Positions 47,062 through 57,349 of a stretch of 64,000 nucleotides of DNA are shown one piece after another (the first letter of the stretch is position 1; each line of letters opens with the position of its first letter). The notes under the pieces were generated by a model that was not told where the DNA came from, did no database searches, and worked only from the letters and a program-made list of their open reading frames with translations. Both the position numbers and the translations under genes were made by a program. Origin of the DNA: Pseudocercospora fijiensis CIRAD86 (lineage: Eukaryota > Ascomycota > Dothideomycetes > Mycosphaerellales > Mycosphaerellaceae); NCBI RefSeq assembly GCF_000340215.1, contig NW_006921549.1:504001-568000 (forward strand), read 5' to 3'.

Positions 47062-47732
47062 GGTAAAGCGTGGGCCAGAGAGATGGTTGGCGATGGTGTG
47101 AAGAAAGGGAGGTGTGCGAGAACGCGTGAGCGGAAATCGGTTGGGAAAGAAAACGAACGTGCGTGTCACCACAAGAAGTCGTCTCCGCCCGCTTCTGTCG
47201 TGGTGATCTCATGTATGCAAGTATCCGCCGCTCGGAGGGGCACGCAAGAGACGCCGAAATGAAGGGTGAAGTAGGATGGCAAGGAAATGGGGAGGTCAAA
47301 CGGAATGGTATGATTCTGAGGCCTCCAAGCTTTCTATGCCGCAGTATGAATCAGAGGCGTGTGGATAGCCAGCCATAGCTCCTGATATCCTGACTCCTAT
47401 TTTCTGATCCCCATCTCGACGATCGGTTCGGATGCCATTCCATATTTTGCAGCGCAATGAGGGTGAAGTGGGATGGCAAGAAAATAGAGAGGTCAAACGG
47501 AATGGTATGATTCTGAGACCTCCAGGCTTTCTATGCCGCAGAATCAGAGGCGTGTGGACAGCCAGCCACAGCTCCTGATATCCTGTCTCCTATTTTCTCG
47601 TCCCCATCTCGACGATTGGTCCGAATGCCATTCCATCTTTTGCAGCTACCGTAGAGCGAATGAAGCGACCTTCTTAGAATCTCCGCTGCTCGAAGTCCCA
47701 GCTCACCAGTAGCCCGCATAGGAAGGCGACAT
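47062..47732. other. Intergenic region carrying a tandem duplication
   Basis: 671 bp between two minus-strand genes. Apart from the probable promoter of the 408-aa gene next to 47,061, it is filled by the two ~195-bp repeats at 47,258-47,646. No gene was called; short ORFs across the repeats are opposite-strand chance frames. Confidence 0.5.
47258..47646. repeat. Tandem direct duplication, two ~195-bp copies
   Basis: Copy 1 is 47,258-47,453 and copy 2 is 47,456-47,646. Shared blocks include GGTCAAACGGAATGGTATGA, CTTTCTATGCCGCAG and CCCATCTCGACGAT. Differences are mostly transitions plus a small deletion in copy 2. They are well below the length usually hit by RIP, which fits their intact composition. 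Confidence 0.95.
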
Positions 47733-48407
47733 TCAGGCGCGCCGAGCATCTTTACGCCTTCGCTCTTCGGTGCACTCGGCGTCGGTCATGCCTCGCTTCC
47801 TCTTCTTGCTGGGCATAGGGACAGCCGTGCCGAACACGTGCTGGCTGGTGCCTGTGGCAGCCGAGGCAGCACGGCGCATCGAAGAGCGAGTTACTGCATC
47901 GTCACCAGCGCGGCTGCTCTGGTCACCTTCCTCCTCGCTGCAATTGGTGCACTCATCCTCATCCTCGTCCTCATCCTCCTCTTCACCGTCTGACTGCACT
48001 TGGTCGTCTTCATCTGCCGAACTGCCCTCAGTTGAGACGTCGTCTCGGGTGCTCTTCAGCTTGGCCTTGGCCGTCCTGCTACGCCTAGGGATGGCCTTGC
48101 GCGTCTTGGTGAGCCGCGCCTTGCCACTACCGACCTTGACGTTGCTATTCTTAACCAACGACTCGAGAGCTCCGACGACCTCCAACGCGGCCTTTCTCTT
48201 TGCAGCGCCGCGATTTCGGTCCTTAGCACCCTTCTTTAGAGCTGAGTTGACGCGGGCGGAGAGGTACGGGTCGGAAGTGATAAGCTTCATAGTCGTAGGG
48301 TCTAAGGAAAGGCGTGCAGAGAAGATGGTCTCGGAGGTGATAGTAAAGTGCGCTGGAGCATGGCCAAGGCTTTGGAGCAGCGAGTTGAGTCGGGAGAGCG
48401 TGTCCAT
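47733..48407 (-). CDS. Hypothetical acidic/basic nuclear-type protein, 224 aa, single exon
   Basis: An uninterrupted frame starting M-D-T-L-S-R-L-N. Residues 1-60 form a short helical region. The middle is basic (A-K-R-K-A-A-L, P-R-R-S-R-T-A-K-A-K), followed by an acidic run (E-E-E-D-E-D-E-D-E-D-E at about residues 144-154). The C-terminus is basic again, with the likely nuclear localisation string S-K-K-R-K-R-G and an R-R-R-K-D-A-R-R end. Such charge patterning is common in chromatin or nucleolar proteins, but no domain was recognised. It is divergent from the 338-aa gene, 328 bp away. Confidence 0.75.
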   Translation of the reverse strand: MDTLSRLNSLLQSLGHAPAHFTITSETIFSARLSLDPTTMKLITSDPYLSARVNSALKKGAKDRNRGAAKRKAALEVVGALESLVKNSNVKVGSGKARLTKTRKAIPRRSRTAKAKLKSTRDDVSTEGSSADEDDQVQSDGEEEDEDEDEDECTNCSEEEGDQSSRAGDDAVTRSSMRRAASAATGTSQHVFGTAVPMPSKKRKRGMTDAECTEERRRKDARRA

Positions 48408-48735
48408 AGTCGGTCATATGCGATTGTGTAGTTGGCAAGATGGCAGGCGAGTGCAGGGAGCAGTAGCAGTGGTCATAGTAATGGGTAGCTTGGAAGGCAG
48501 GAGAGATTGCTCATGCTGCATCGGTCGGAGGCCCGCCAGACAGCCAGGCTTGAGGTGTCGGGCCCGCCAGTCTGCAAGGCCAGCGGTGTGCGGCGGAGAT
48601 GCGACATAGCGCCGATGGGGATGGATGTTTGACTTGCGCGACTGCTGAAGTTGCTCGATACACTCTCCTTCTTCAAGGCAAGTGGAAGTGTCCTCGCACT
48701 TGCGGAGAATCGAAGCTTCAGAATTAAACACGGAA
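48408..48735. promoter_or_regulatory. Shared upstream region of the second divergent gene pair
   Basis: 328 bp between the start codons of the 224-aa (-) and 338-aa (+) proteins, both with nuclear-type charge patterns. No specific operator recognised. Shared regulation is an inference from spacing. Confidence 0.45.
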
Positions 48736-49825
48736 ATGGCAACCGGGGCTGGACCGATCCGCGAAAGCCACACCTGGCACCGTGACGGGCGCGAGCACAC
48801 CTGGTGCCGTACCGTGTCGAGGGAGAACCAGGCCAACCTAAACACTTCTCCAGCTCACACCATCCACCACGAGGAAATCCGCCATGACATCCATGACCCC
48901 GCCCAGAGCCAGCATCACATCCAGACCAAGTCGCAAAAGGTCGCCGTCAAGCACGATGGCTTGACTGTGCACATCCAGTGGCACACCGAGTTTGAGGTAG
49001 GTCTCACTGTCGCCCGTCGCCAGTTCTTCATCACATACTGCACATGCCCCTAACATAGCCTCTCATCAGCGTGCTCTGCGATCCAACCCCGCCGACGGCG
49101 AGAATGGCAATGGCACCACCATTGTGGCCCAGGAGCAGTGGGAGAGCGAGTTCACTCTGGACCTGCGCCCGCTCTTGAATGGTTCTGGTGCGCCCATCGA
49201 GTCTTTCCCGGCGCCGCATCAACCACCCGTCAATGTCCAGCCGCCGCCAGGACCACTACAATCGTCGACAGCGCAACCACCCATTCAACTAAGGCTCACT
49301 GCTCCCGAGCCGTGCTCTCGCAGGCCAGCCAAGAAGGCCAGCCAGCCAATATTCAGCGTCGAAGAACTCTCATCCGACCAAGAATCAGTCACCGGCGATC
49401 ATAACGAAGACTCGGAAGACGAAGACGAAGACACACTCTTCGTTTCTCAGCGCAAGACTGTGACTGCTTCTGGCAGCAGCCGTCGTCGCAAGCCAACGTC
49501 AGACTCTGAGGATGAAGACGAAGACGCTCTCTTCGCTTCTCAGCGCAAGAATCCTGCTGCTGGCAGCCGTCGTCACAAATCAGCGTCCTCTACGAAGCCA
49601 TCACGCCGGCCCAGGCCTTCAGTCGTTGATCTGACTCGCAATGATCCTGCCCGCGAAGTTCATACGCTCAACCAACGCATCCAATTACTGGAACGGCAAC
49701 TTTCGGAGAAGAGCAAGAGCAAGGCACACGAAGGCCAGGATGGTGGTCGTGAGAAGAGGCGCAAGAGAGGTGGAGCGAGCGAAAGACGTCGAAAGGCTAC
49801 TACATGGGCATCCGAGGACGAGTGA
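48736..49825 (+). CDS. Hypothetical nuclear-type protein, 338 aa, two exons
   Basis: Exons 48,736-48,996 and 49,070-49,825 are joined across a 73-bp intron (GTAGGT...CATCAG). A nearer AG at 49,058 is out of frame, which fixes the acceptor. The first 87 residues are His-rich (H-H-E-E-I-R-H-D-I-H, S-Q-H-H-I-Q) and lead into E-S-E-F-T-L-D-L. A Pro-rich linker follows, then two near-identical acidic blocks (S-E-D-E-D-E-D-x-L-F-x-S-Q-R-K). The end is a helical segment (L-N-Q-R-I-Q-L-L-E-R-Q-L) and a strongly basic tail (R-E-K-R-R-K-R). It resembles a nuclear scaffold or DNA-associated protein in composition only. No family was recognised. Confidence 0.8.
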
Positions 49826-50381
49826 AGGAATTGGAAGACAACAGAGGAGCCTGACGACTGGTACAGGCTGCGGAAGGAGTGCAGCGGAGGGAGCTCGAAG
49901 CAAGTCTGGGTCACATTGCGGTCCACGTTACTACGCAGGACGTCTGCAGTGCTTTTCTTCACCTCCACACGCATAGTTCAGCATGCGAATCCTGACGAGC
50001 ATTCCGTTTTGATGTAGGCCAGCGTCACTTTTGGCAATCATTTTTTGGGTACTTTCCCAATCCCAAGCAGATCCGTGGATGCAATCAACTCCGAATGAAA
50101 ACTTTGAGCATCCGCTTCGCGATTCTGAATAGCCAGTACCCTTATGCTCATGCATTCACACTATTTTCCACCAAAATATCACATTAAGCACGATTTCCAA
50201 CCAACTCGATACTGCGAATTGGTACTTCGAAAATTTGGAGAGGGCTTGCGGGCATTTGGAGCTCACCCAAACAAAAGTTGCACCAGTGACTACTTCATAT
50301 TGGATGCTGACACTCCCTCGTGAAGTTCCAGAGACCACACATGGGAACCCGAGCGCTTCTGCAAGAGTGCTTGGACCTAGC
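49826..50381. other. Intergenic, no gene seen
   Basis: Ordinary composition with only short ORFs. A minus-strand 60-codon frame at 50,156-50,338 is hydrophobic at its end and could belong to the eroded gene upstream of it, but this is not supported further. Confidence 0.4.
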
Positions 50382-51266
50382 CTACGCCTCGGGAGCTCCT
50401 GGCGCTTCCTGGAGAATTTGAAGCTCCGCGCACAAGCACAAGTCGAACTCGATCATCTCGCTCTGCGAATCATTCTCCAGATCCTCGATACTTGCGTTGT
50501 CTAGGAACAGATTGGCCGAGTCGATGGATATGGAAGAGGTATAGTGGGTTGCTGGGAGGGCCACTATTGGTGATCAAGGCATCGAAGACCGGGACATCTT
50601 CTAGTTGTCTGTCGATCCCGCCATTCTTATGCGACGGCGAGGCGGGCTCGACTGCAGCAGAACCAAACTTGTGGACTTGGAGGTCGTCTCTAGAACGAGC
50701 TGCAGCCGCGCTATCCATGGCGTTCGTGCCGGCGACAACCGACTCGACATAGTGGTTGCGATGGTACCTGGTTTTCTTGATCGGCGGCACACTATCGCTG
50801 TCCTGGAGTTCTCGCTTTCGTGTCTTGGGCCCATCTGCTATATCCCACATGGCAGTACTGGCGATTTCGGGCTACAGCCACTCCTCCAAGTTGCGCACAG
50901 GGTCGGTGATAAGGCGTTTCAACTGGCACGCTCTGGGACGATGCTGTCGCTCTTAGAAGTGGTTTCTGGAGGGCTCGAGGAGGAAGTTTCATTTACGAAA
51001 GATGCGGAATAGGACCATGCGAAGGCGCGTGATTCAGCAGCCGATGCTTCAAAGCACGCGAGTTCATAGGAAGAGGAGGAGGATGGGCAAACAGCGGTGG
51101 AATCGGACTCGTTGAGGAGCATAGTCGGGCTGATCAACTCACCGCAGTCGGGGGGGGGAGTGGGAGCAGGAGAGTGCTTGAGTCCATGAGCATGATCACA
51201 TTCACGCAGATAGAAAGGACGAAAAGCAGATACATGGCCGCATCGTATCGCCCAAGTCGACCACAA
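50382..51266 (-). pseudogene. Eroded nuclear-type gene, possibly related to the PD-(D/E)XK protein at 53.5 kb
   Basis: Minus-strand coding-like blocks in changing frames: a Ser/Glu-rich block (51,120-50,930), then L-K-R-L-I-T-D-P-V-R-N-L-E-E-W-L followed by a TAG, continuing as I-A-D-G-P-K-T-R-K-R-E and P-P-I-K-K-T-R with nuclear-localisation character. After a frame change comes L-F-L-D-N-A-S-I-E-D-L-E-N-D. The layout of a short W-containing N-terminus followed by basic strings and PP resembles the first exon of the intact PD-(D/E)XK-like gene, but the nuclease core was not found. It could be an unrelated nuclear gene with unrecognised introns. Confidence 0.35.
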
Positions 51267-53500
51267 GCGTGCAGGGAGCAGTCATTTACGGCTAAGGCAG
51301 TCCCATCAACCTTTTTATACTTGTTACCAAGTCCCAAGTCCCAGAGGTGACGGCCAAGGCGGTCCCATCAACCCGCTCGTCGACCGCAGGTAAAATGTCT
51401 AGAGATGTGTCGGAGGACAGAGGAGCGTTTACGATCTGAGGGAGGAGGGGGCGGCGCCTAGACCAGAGGGCGAGGCGGTTGGTCGAGGTACTCGTGCACT
51501 CCGCCAGTGCTGGACTCATTGATTGTCGGTTGTCGCTTGAGCTGCTTGCTCTTCTGGTGCTGGGTTGAGTCGCCGTGGCTTCACGCTCGGTTCCAATACG
51601 TGCGTGCAAGTCATCTTGTGTTGGCGCGTTAAAGCAGTGCCCTCTGGAGGCGACAAGGCGCGGTCAGAGGTATCGTTCAAAATGGAATACTTCTTGCTCC
51701 GAAGCGCAACCTTGAAGGTTTCAAGGTTGAGAGAGCCTACCTAAGAATTTTCAACGAAACTGCAAATCAATTCTCAATCAAAGCGGAAAAGCGCGGAACG
51801 CCAAGCATACAATACATGACTTGAGCCCCTCTTTCGTACCAGTTCCAAAAATTTAGACTACATTTGACGTTAGCGCCGATTGCCTTGACTCCTCCTGCCT
51901 TTTCGCTTGACTATGTTTCCCGAGCTGGGAGCGTAGGATTCAAAGGCCACGACTTCTACCCAGAAGAATCGCAGACACCCAGTCACTGGATCAGAACGAT
52001 CGCTGCAATGGCATCCGAAGAAGGTATCACCTTCGCACTCGCGCCAACTTGAGCAGGCGTCTCGCTGTCCTATAGGTGTGCCGAGGAGATGAGGTCGCCG
52101 TATCTCTTTGCATTGGGAGCATTCAGATTATTGAGAGAGTTCGGTTGCTTACTGTAGGGCGCTCCAGCTGCATGCCATACCGACCGGCGTCTGCCTTACC
52201 TTACATCCTCAACCACCGCTCCCAACTACACGAAGATACACAAACGCGAAAGCGCAAGCGCGACACGATGGAGAAGAGTGGAGCACCATGTTGAACACAG
52301 AACGAGCATGAAATTGCGAAGAAAGGCTACGAGATGGACACAGAATCGGCATGATTTGCCAAACGATCACGACACGAGACGATACAGAACGAGCAGGAAA
52401 TTGTAAGCAATCTGTCTTTCCCGAGCGGGGGACGCTATGTGGCAATGAAGGCAGATGCGCGCTGCGGGACATTGTACGGAGGGAGGATTAGGGACAAGTT
52501 GTGCAAGGCCGCACAGATCTTCGGAGAATGTTAACTATGTCGATCGAGGTACATAATTAGCTTAGGCAAACAATGAACTATCTTGTGTCAATAGCCACCG
52601 CTACCGCAGTACCTAACAACTTCAATGGGGTCGGAAGACATCTCGGCCAGGCACTCTGCCTCCCCAATCCGACTCGGCACTCTAGCGAGTATCTCACGCC
52701 TTGATTTAAAGAAGAAAAGCAAGCCCCAGTGAGTATGTCGGACACAATGTGCTTCCGTTGCCAACAGCCAGCCTATGGACCATCTTGCATATCAAATCGG
52801 ATGTCAATCACAACTTGGGATTAGAAGACTACTCCTCAATCCGACTCCGCAGTCCAGGCCTTGATCTAAAGAAGACAAGCAAGCGGGAGTGAATGAGTGT
52901 ATTAGACACTCCCGCCGCCGACAGCCAGGCCGTCCCAACACTCACCCAGCACTTCGGGAGAAGGTCTCCATAGCGCAGCACTCGCAAACCACGCACTTCC
53001 TGACCTCGTAGAAAGAACGAGGCTCTCTCTCTCTCTCTCATTGAGTCACGCACGTCTTGACCTTCTCATGAAGACCGACAATCGAAACTCGTAGGCTGCA
53101 ACGACAACTTCACTCACTCTCACGCCTTCAAAGCTTGCAGCCCGCCCGCCTATGATACAAAATCCCCCGCTTTGCCTCGCCGTCATAGTATCTGAGTCCT
53201 CCAAAACTGAATGACTGATTCTGAAAGCCACGTAGTTGTAAGTGCTGTGAGCCTGATTCACTACGCTGCTGTTGCTCTTTCGCGCGAACCAACGAGAACT
53301 GCCTCCTCTCTCGACAGTCTCAAACTACTCGCAATCGCCTTCCTTGATTTCACTTTGCATTATTGGCTCTGCCACTGGTTGCCAGATACCTATTGGAGCT
53401 GAGAACGGCGGTCCAATAGGAAATGGGAGTGTAGCCACATATCATGAGGTTTGCCGCTCGGAGGCATTGACTGGATTTCGATGTAGATACATACATACAC
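51267..53500. other. Intergenic region, no firm gene; short duplications
   Basis: Only short, overlapping ORFs. It holds a duplicated GGC(T/C)AAGGC(A/G)GTCCCATCAACC block (about 51,285 and 51,350) and a larger direct duplication at 52,655-52,930. A (CT)n run lies at about 53,024-53,040. No RNA gene recognised. Confidence 0.4.
52655..52930. repeat. Diverged direct duplication of ~100-120 bp
   Basis: About 52,655-52,773 and about 52,832-52,930 share CAATCCGACTC, CCTTGAT(T/C)TAAAGAAGA, AAGCAAGC and GACAGCCAG/AACAGCCAG in the same order, with indels. It is an old local duplication. Confidence 0.75.
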
Positions 53501-55209
53501 CTATCTGGCTTCTGGCAGCCCCAAGATGGGATCAATGATCTCCCGCTGAAACCATGGAAGATAGGTCTCGGCCGCCCACTGCATCAAAACTTGCAAGGCA
53601 GTATGAATCTGATAAGCGCCGAGGAGAGACTCCGTCGATCCAAATTGACCACAGTGCCAAAGCGTCTGCAAGCCATCAGTCAGCAAAATGAAGTGCATCG
53701 ACAAGCAGGATAGAACGTACCGCCTTACTTCCATAGTCCTCCAGGTAGTAAAATGACCAGTCGTGCCCGAGAACCATGACCAATGGCAGTGGTGGGATGG
53801 AAGCTTCTGGTTTGCCTGCGGCACGAAGCAATGTGCGCAACTGATGCACTTGGGCTGTGCACCATGTTGTAAGCTGGACTTGGGCGTCTGCACCAGCCTC
53901 AAGATTGGTTTTGGTCTCGATGCTGACGGCAATGGGATTGTACCGAACGGGTCCGTAATCAGTTTGATTCAGCTGTCGATGACCCATCTGAAACAACCTC
54001 TGGCCGATGCTGTCTTCCAACTCGAGACAAATACAAAAGTCGACCTTTTTAGAGTCTGCTCTTTCGCGCTCGTCTTGCTCGGGGATCAGTGTGGTCGGAG
54101 AGATGCCAGCTGTAGTTCTGCAGTGGAGGTCAGCCTGGCTGAAGCCATAATCAATGGCTATAAGGCTGATGAATAGGATCGGGCATGATGAGTGGGAATG
54201 GGCGTAGTCAGTGACGATGGGAGGAGTCAGTAGGAATGGGAACAATCAATGGGAATAGGCAGGATCAATGGGAATAGCCAAGATCGGTGGGAATGGCTAT
54301 GATCGATGGGAATGGCCATGGTGGGGATGGCCGTGATGGGAATAGCCTGGCCATGATCAATGGTGGTAATGGCCATGATCAGTGGGAATGGCCATGATCA
54401 GTGGGAACCGGCAGGGGGATAGTGACCTACATTGTTTCCCATCTCAGCCTCTCTCTCCAAGCCGATCGTTTTTGCGCTTTCTTCAAAAGTATGCCGTGTA
54501 CGCTAACATTCCATGCCGCTTCCGATGCGCCAAGTCTGCTGTTGCGGTTTGCTTGATGAACTAGCGTCTCCATCGCTTCCAATCCCGGAGACGTACCAAG
54601 CCGGTCTCTCCATTCACCGCCCAAAAAGATGTCATCGTCGACGGCATCATCTCCCTCACCAACCCTCGTTTTCCATTCCGGCAATGCATATCGACTGGAG
54701 AGCACTCCCCTTTTGGTTCCAATGCGCCGAACAGCCTGAATTACGTCGCGAATTCCGGCGTTCACTTGGCCCAGAGGTTGCACTGGGGAGCGTGTCACAG
54801 GATACGACGCGTATTGCCTCTCTTCCATCGCCTTGGAGGGACTTCCTCCACGCTTCCGTTTGCTTCCGCTTGCCGTGCTGCCGCTTACGATGCTCGAGTG
54901 TGAGCGCGATGATCGCGGAGATGACGATGTGCTCGCAGGCTGGGCGGCCGCTGGTAAAAAGGGCACGCTGCTGAGTGGGTGAGGGACCGCTCTCGGCGTC
55001 GCATCTTCGCTGTGAGTCTGGTCGTCCAGGCGCCTTGACTTTGGTGGTGGTGTTGTTCGTTGTTGTTGCACATTGCCGCTCATCTCGGAGAGTACTCGTT
55101 TTCGCCCGCGCTTGGGGTGGTGGATAGGAGAGTCAGTGTAGTCTTGATACAAGCCGCGAAGGTCAGAAGTCTGATCCCGCCACGCACGAATGCTGTCGCA
55201 AGTCCACAT
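53501..55209 (-). CDS. PD-(D/E)XK nuclease-like domain protein, 446 aa, three exons
   Basis: Exons: 55,209-54,431, 54,117-53,721, 53,665-53,501. Introns are 313 and 55 bp, frame kept. The first ~140 residues are disordered and basic (K-R-G-R-K-R near residue 33; G-S-K-R-K-R-G near 120), likely a nuclear signal. The rest matches a widespread fungal family of PD-(D/E)XK-like proteins of unknown role. It has E-A-A-W-N-V-S-V-H, then V-D-F-C-I (the Asp), then S-I-E-T-K-T (the E-x-K), then Q-V-Q-L-T-T-W, and near the C-terminus F-G-S-T-E-S-L and P-W-F. The catalytic-type residues are present. The start was chosen at M-W-T-C because a family-like N-terminus begins there; upstream in-frame Met codons lead through an Arg run and seem less likely. 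Confidence 0.85.
54180..54418. repeat. Intronic minisatellite (~18-20 bp units, AATGGCCATGATCAGTGGG-like)
   Basis: More than ten degenerate units built from GATCA(A/G)TGGGAATGGCC fill most of the 313-bp first intron of the PD-(D/E)XK-like gene. Units near 54,370-54,410 are the most regular. This explains why the intron is four to five times longer than others in the window. Confidence 0.9.
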
Positions 55210-55493
55210 GGGCGTTGTCGCGTAGCGATGCCGTACACTCAGACTCAAGACTGTGTTGGAACTTCTTGAGATGGTTCGAGTCGCGTCGCGCGGAGCAACC
55301 TCGGAAGGAGGGACTTTGTGGGGAAGCGAAGTGCGGGAAGTGCAGGAAGCGCGGCGGCGTCTGCGTCTCCGTCTCCGTCTCCCTATCCAATTGATCATGA
55401 AGTATCGAATTCGCCGCACGCAGCGATGTTGACCTTGACACAATATTTGCACGAGCATGGGCGGCGAGAGGCTCTACTGGAGGTGGTATCGAC

Positions 55494-55931
55494 TTGGATC
55501 CGTACTGCGACGACGCTCAAGTGACAGCTCGTGAAGCGTCGGAGAGATCGCGCTCTCCCGCCTCGATCAAGCTGCCCGATTCACACGAGGAGCAGCAGAA
55601 TCCGGAGCAGTTGAAGCAGGAAATCAGGTCATTCTCTCTCCTGGTCGATATGAATTTGCTCGTCATTGTTGCCTACGACGAAAGCGTAACACAAACATTT
55701 ACCGCCGGGTCCCGAGCCCTCCCTTCGGCTGCGGAACAGCGCCATCAAGTAGCAGCTCTTGATCCAGCGAAGACAGTCCTCAAGACAACCAAGAGGCGGG
55801 ACAAAGCTGTCACTGAATCTCCGGGTATTGTGATGAAACATCGCCGATTCAACAGGCCTAACGACTTGAGTAGCGTAACAACTCCCGAGCAGAATGTAGC
55901 TCCTGGTAAAATGGCAATAGGTCCAAGTTGA
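55494..55931 (+). CDS. Hypothetical ORF candidate, 145 aa
   Basis: Open frame with a hydrophilic N-terminus (R-E-A-S-E-R-S-R-S-P-A-S), a Gln/Glu-rich patch, one short hydrophobic stretch (S-L-L-V-D-M-N-L-L-V-I-V) and a basic C-terminal half. It overlaps a minus-strand open frame of similar length (55,629-56,294) and has no recognised domain. It may be an exon or chance. Confidence 0.22.
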   Translation: MDPYCDDAQVTAREASERSRSPASIKLPDSHEEQQNPEQLKQEIRSFSLLVDMNLLVIVAYDESVTQTFTAGSRALPSAAEQRHQVAALDPAKTVLKTTKRRDKAVTESPGIVMKHRRFNRPNDLSSVTTPEQNVAPGKMAIGPS

Positions 55932-57349
55932 GGTCAGGAATTTTTCGTGAGACAACAAAATGAGAGGCCGGAGGAATTCATCTCTGGCCAAAAACGACGA
56001 CTCATCGCTGATGATAGAAATGCCGTGGCCTGACCACTGCTGGTCCATGCGTGGGTAGGTGATGTAGAATTGCCATGGGATAGACAGGCCTGTCTCCATC
56101 AAGACTTGTCCGGGTCGCAAACCAATGGAGTCAATGAGATGCAAACTGGCCTCCTGAGGTTCACCCACGACGGCAAGCTCCGAGTCTATGATTTTCGACA
56201 AAGCAGAGATGCCGGTGATTTCTACATGTGGTGAAAAGCAATGCCCATCCTCGGGGCAGTTCTCAGCCGCGATGCGCAAGCCAGAGTTCAGCATGGTTTG
56301 GGCGACGCAACATCAGCATTAAGGTCGTGGTCTGGGTAGACGGGAGGGGTGTGGACCCGTTGTGAAGCTAATACTCTGCCTTGCATCACTCCGGCAGCGA
56401 TCAGACCGTGCTTTCGGCGGAGAGTAGAATCATCTTCGCTTCGGAGTCCTTCATGAGCAGGATAACGAGAGGAGTTTGGCATCTCCGCCATCGATCATGA
56501 CATACTGGTCTGTTCCAGGCCCAGGAGTAAACACACTGAGGGCTTCGGTGCGCATCGGGACACCAGACTCTGACAGTTGTGCCATGTCGGTTTTGTGCGC
56601 CAACGGCATTTGTTGAGGGAAGCACTGAGAATTGTGAAGTCACACAATGCATGCGGCGGGCTTTCACTCCGGTTTGGGGCCAGCAAAGGCAGAGCCATAG
56701 CAAACCCAGCCTTTTGCCACTGGTATTGTTCTGGGGTCCCGAGAAGCCATCCTGCGGACTCCAATTTCTGCAAGAGCTCCTCGGGTTTGGACAAGCGTTG
56801 ACGGATTTTGGATAGTACCAAGCTCTAAGCCGGAAATGAGTGGCTTCCAGGAGATAGTAGCAGCAAACATATTGGCAACAGCAGAGACTCTCCGTACACC
56901 TCGAAGTGAGCCTCCGTCGGCGGCGTGAAGACGAGGCCGCAAAATCGCGGCCACTAGTCTTAAAATTGGCCCTTGACTCAGCACGGTACCACAGGGCATT
57001 TCGTGATGTTTGCCCATGTGCATAGAGATGATGATGAGTCGGAAGCAGGCATCAGGCGTGGTAGAATGAATACGATCGCGAGACTCTCCTGATATGCTTA
57101 GCAGCGCCGAAAGGAAAGCGCTGTGACATCCGCCGCTGCATACTGCGAGACGTGATCGGTGGGTACAGACTGGAGCTTTTCAAGAGGAAGACATGGCCGT
57201 ATTCGGATTTGAGATATTCTAACGCGCAGGCCTTCGGTTTCCGTGATGACTTCGAGAGCCTGTCTTTTTGGGACTTCAACAGCGAGAGAAAGGTGCTGTG
57301 GATGCCTCAGGTTCTGCCAAGAACCGGCTATGACGCTGGCGCAGGACGA
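55932..57349 (-). other. Eroded region downstream of the polyketide synthase relic
   Basis: The minus strand has protein-like patches: 56,821-56,495 with L-E-S-A-G-W-L-L-G-T-P-E, 56,294-55,950 with L-I-D-S-I-G-L-R-P-G-Q-V-L, and 57,279-57,052. They follow the PKS domains in the direction of transcription and could be its later domains, but no diagnostic motif (MT, ER, KR or ACP) was found. Confidence 0.35.

Noticed and set aside
47770..48609. Plus-strand 279-codon ORF
   Set aside because: Opposite strand of the 224-aa gene. The minus frame has the coherent acidic run and nuclear-type basic strings; the plus frame is a Ser/Leu-rich mirror.
54427..55458. Start of the PD-(D/E)XK-like gene at the first ATG of the open frame (55,458)
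   Set aside because: The extra 83 residues include a low-complexity Arg run. The Met at 55,209 gives a better family-like N-terminus. The longer form is not fully excluded.
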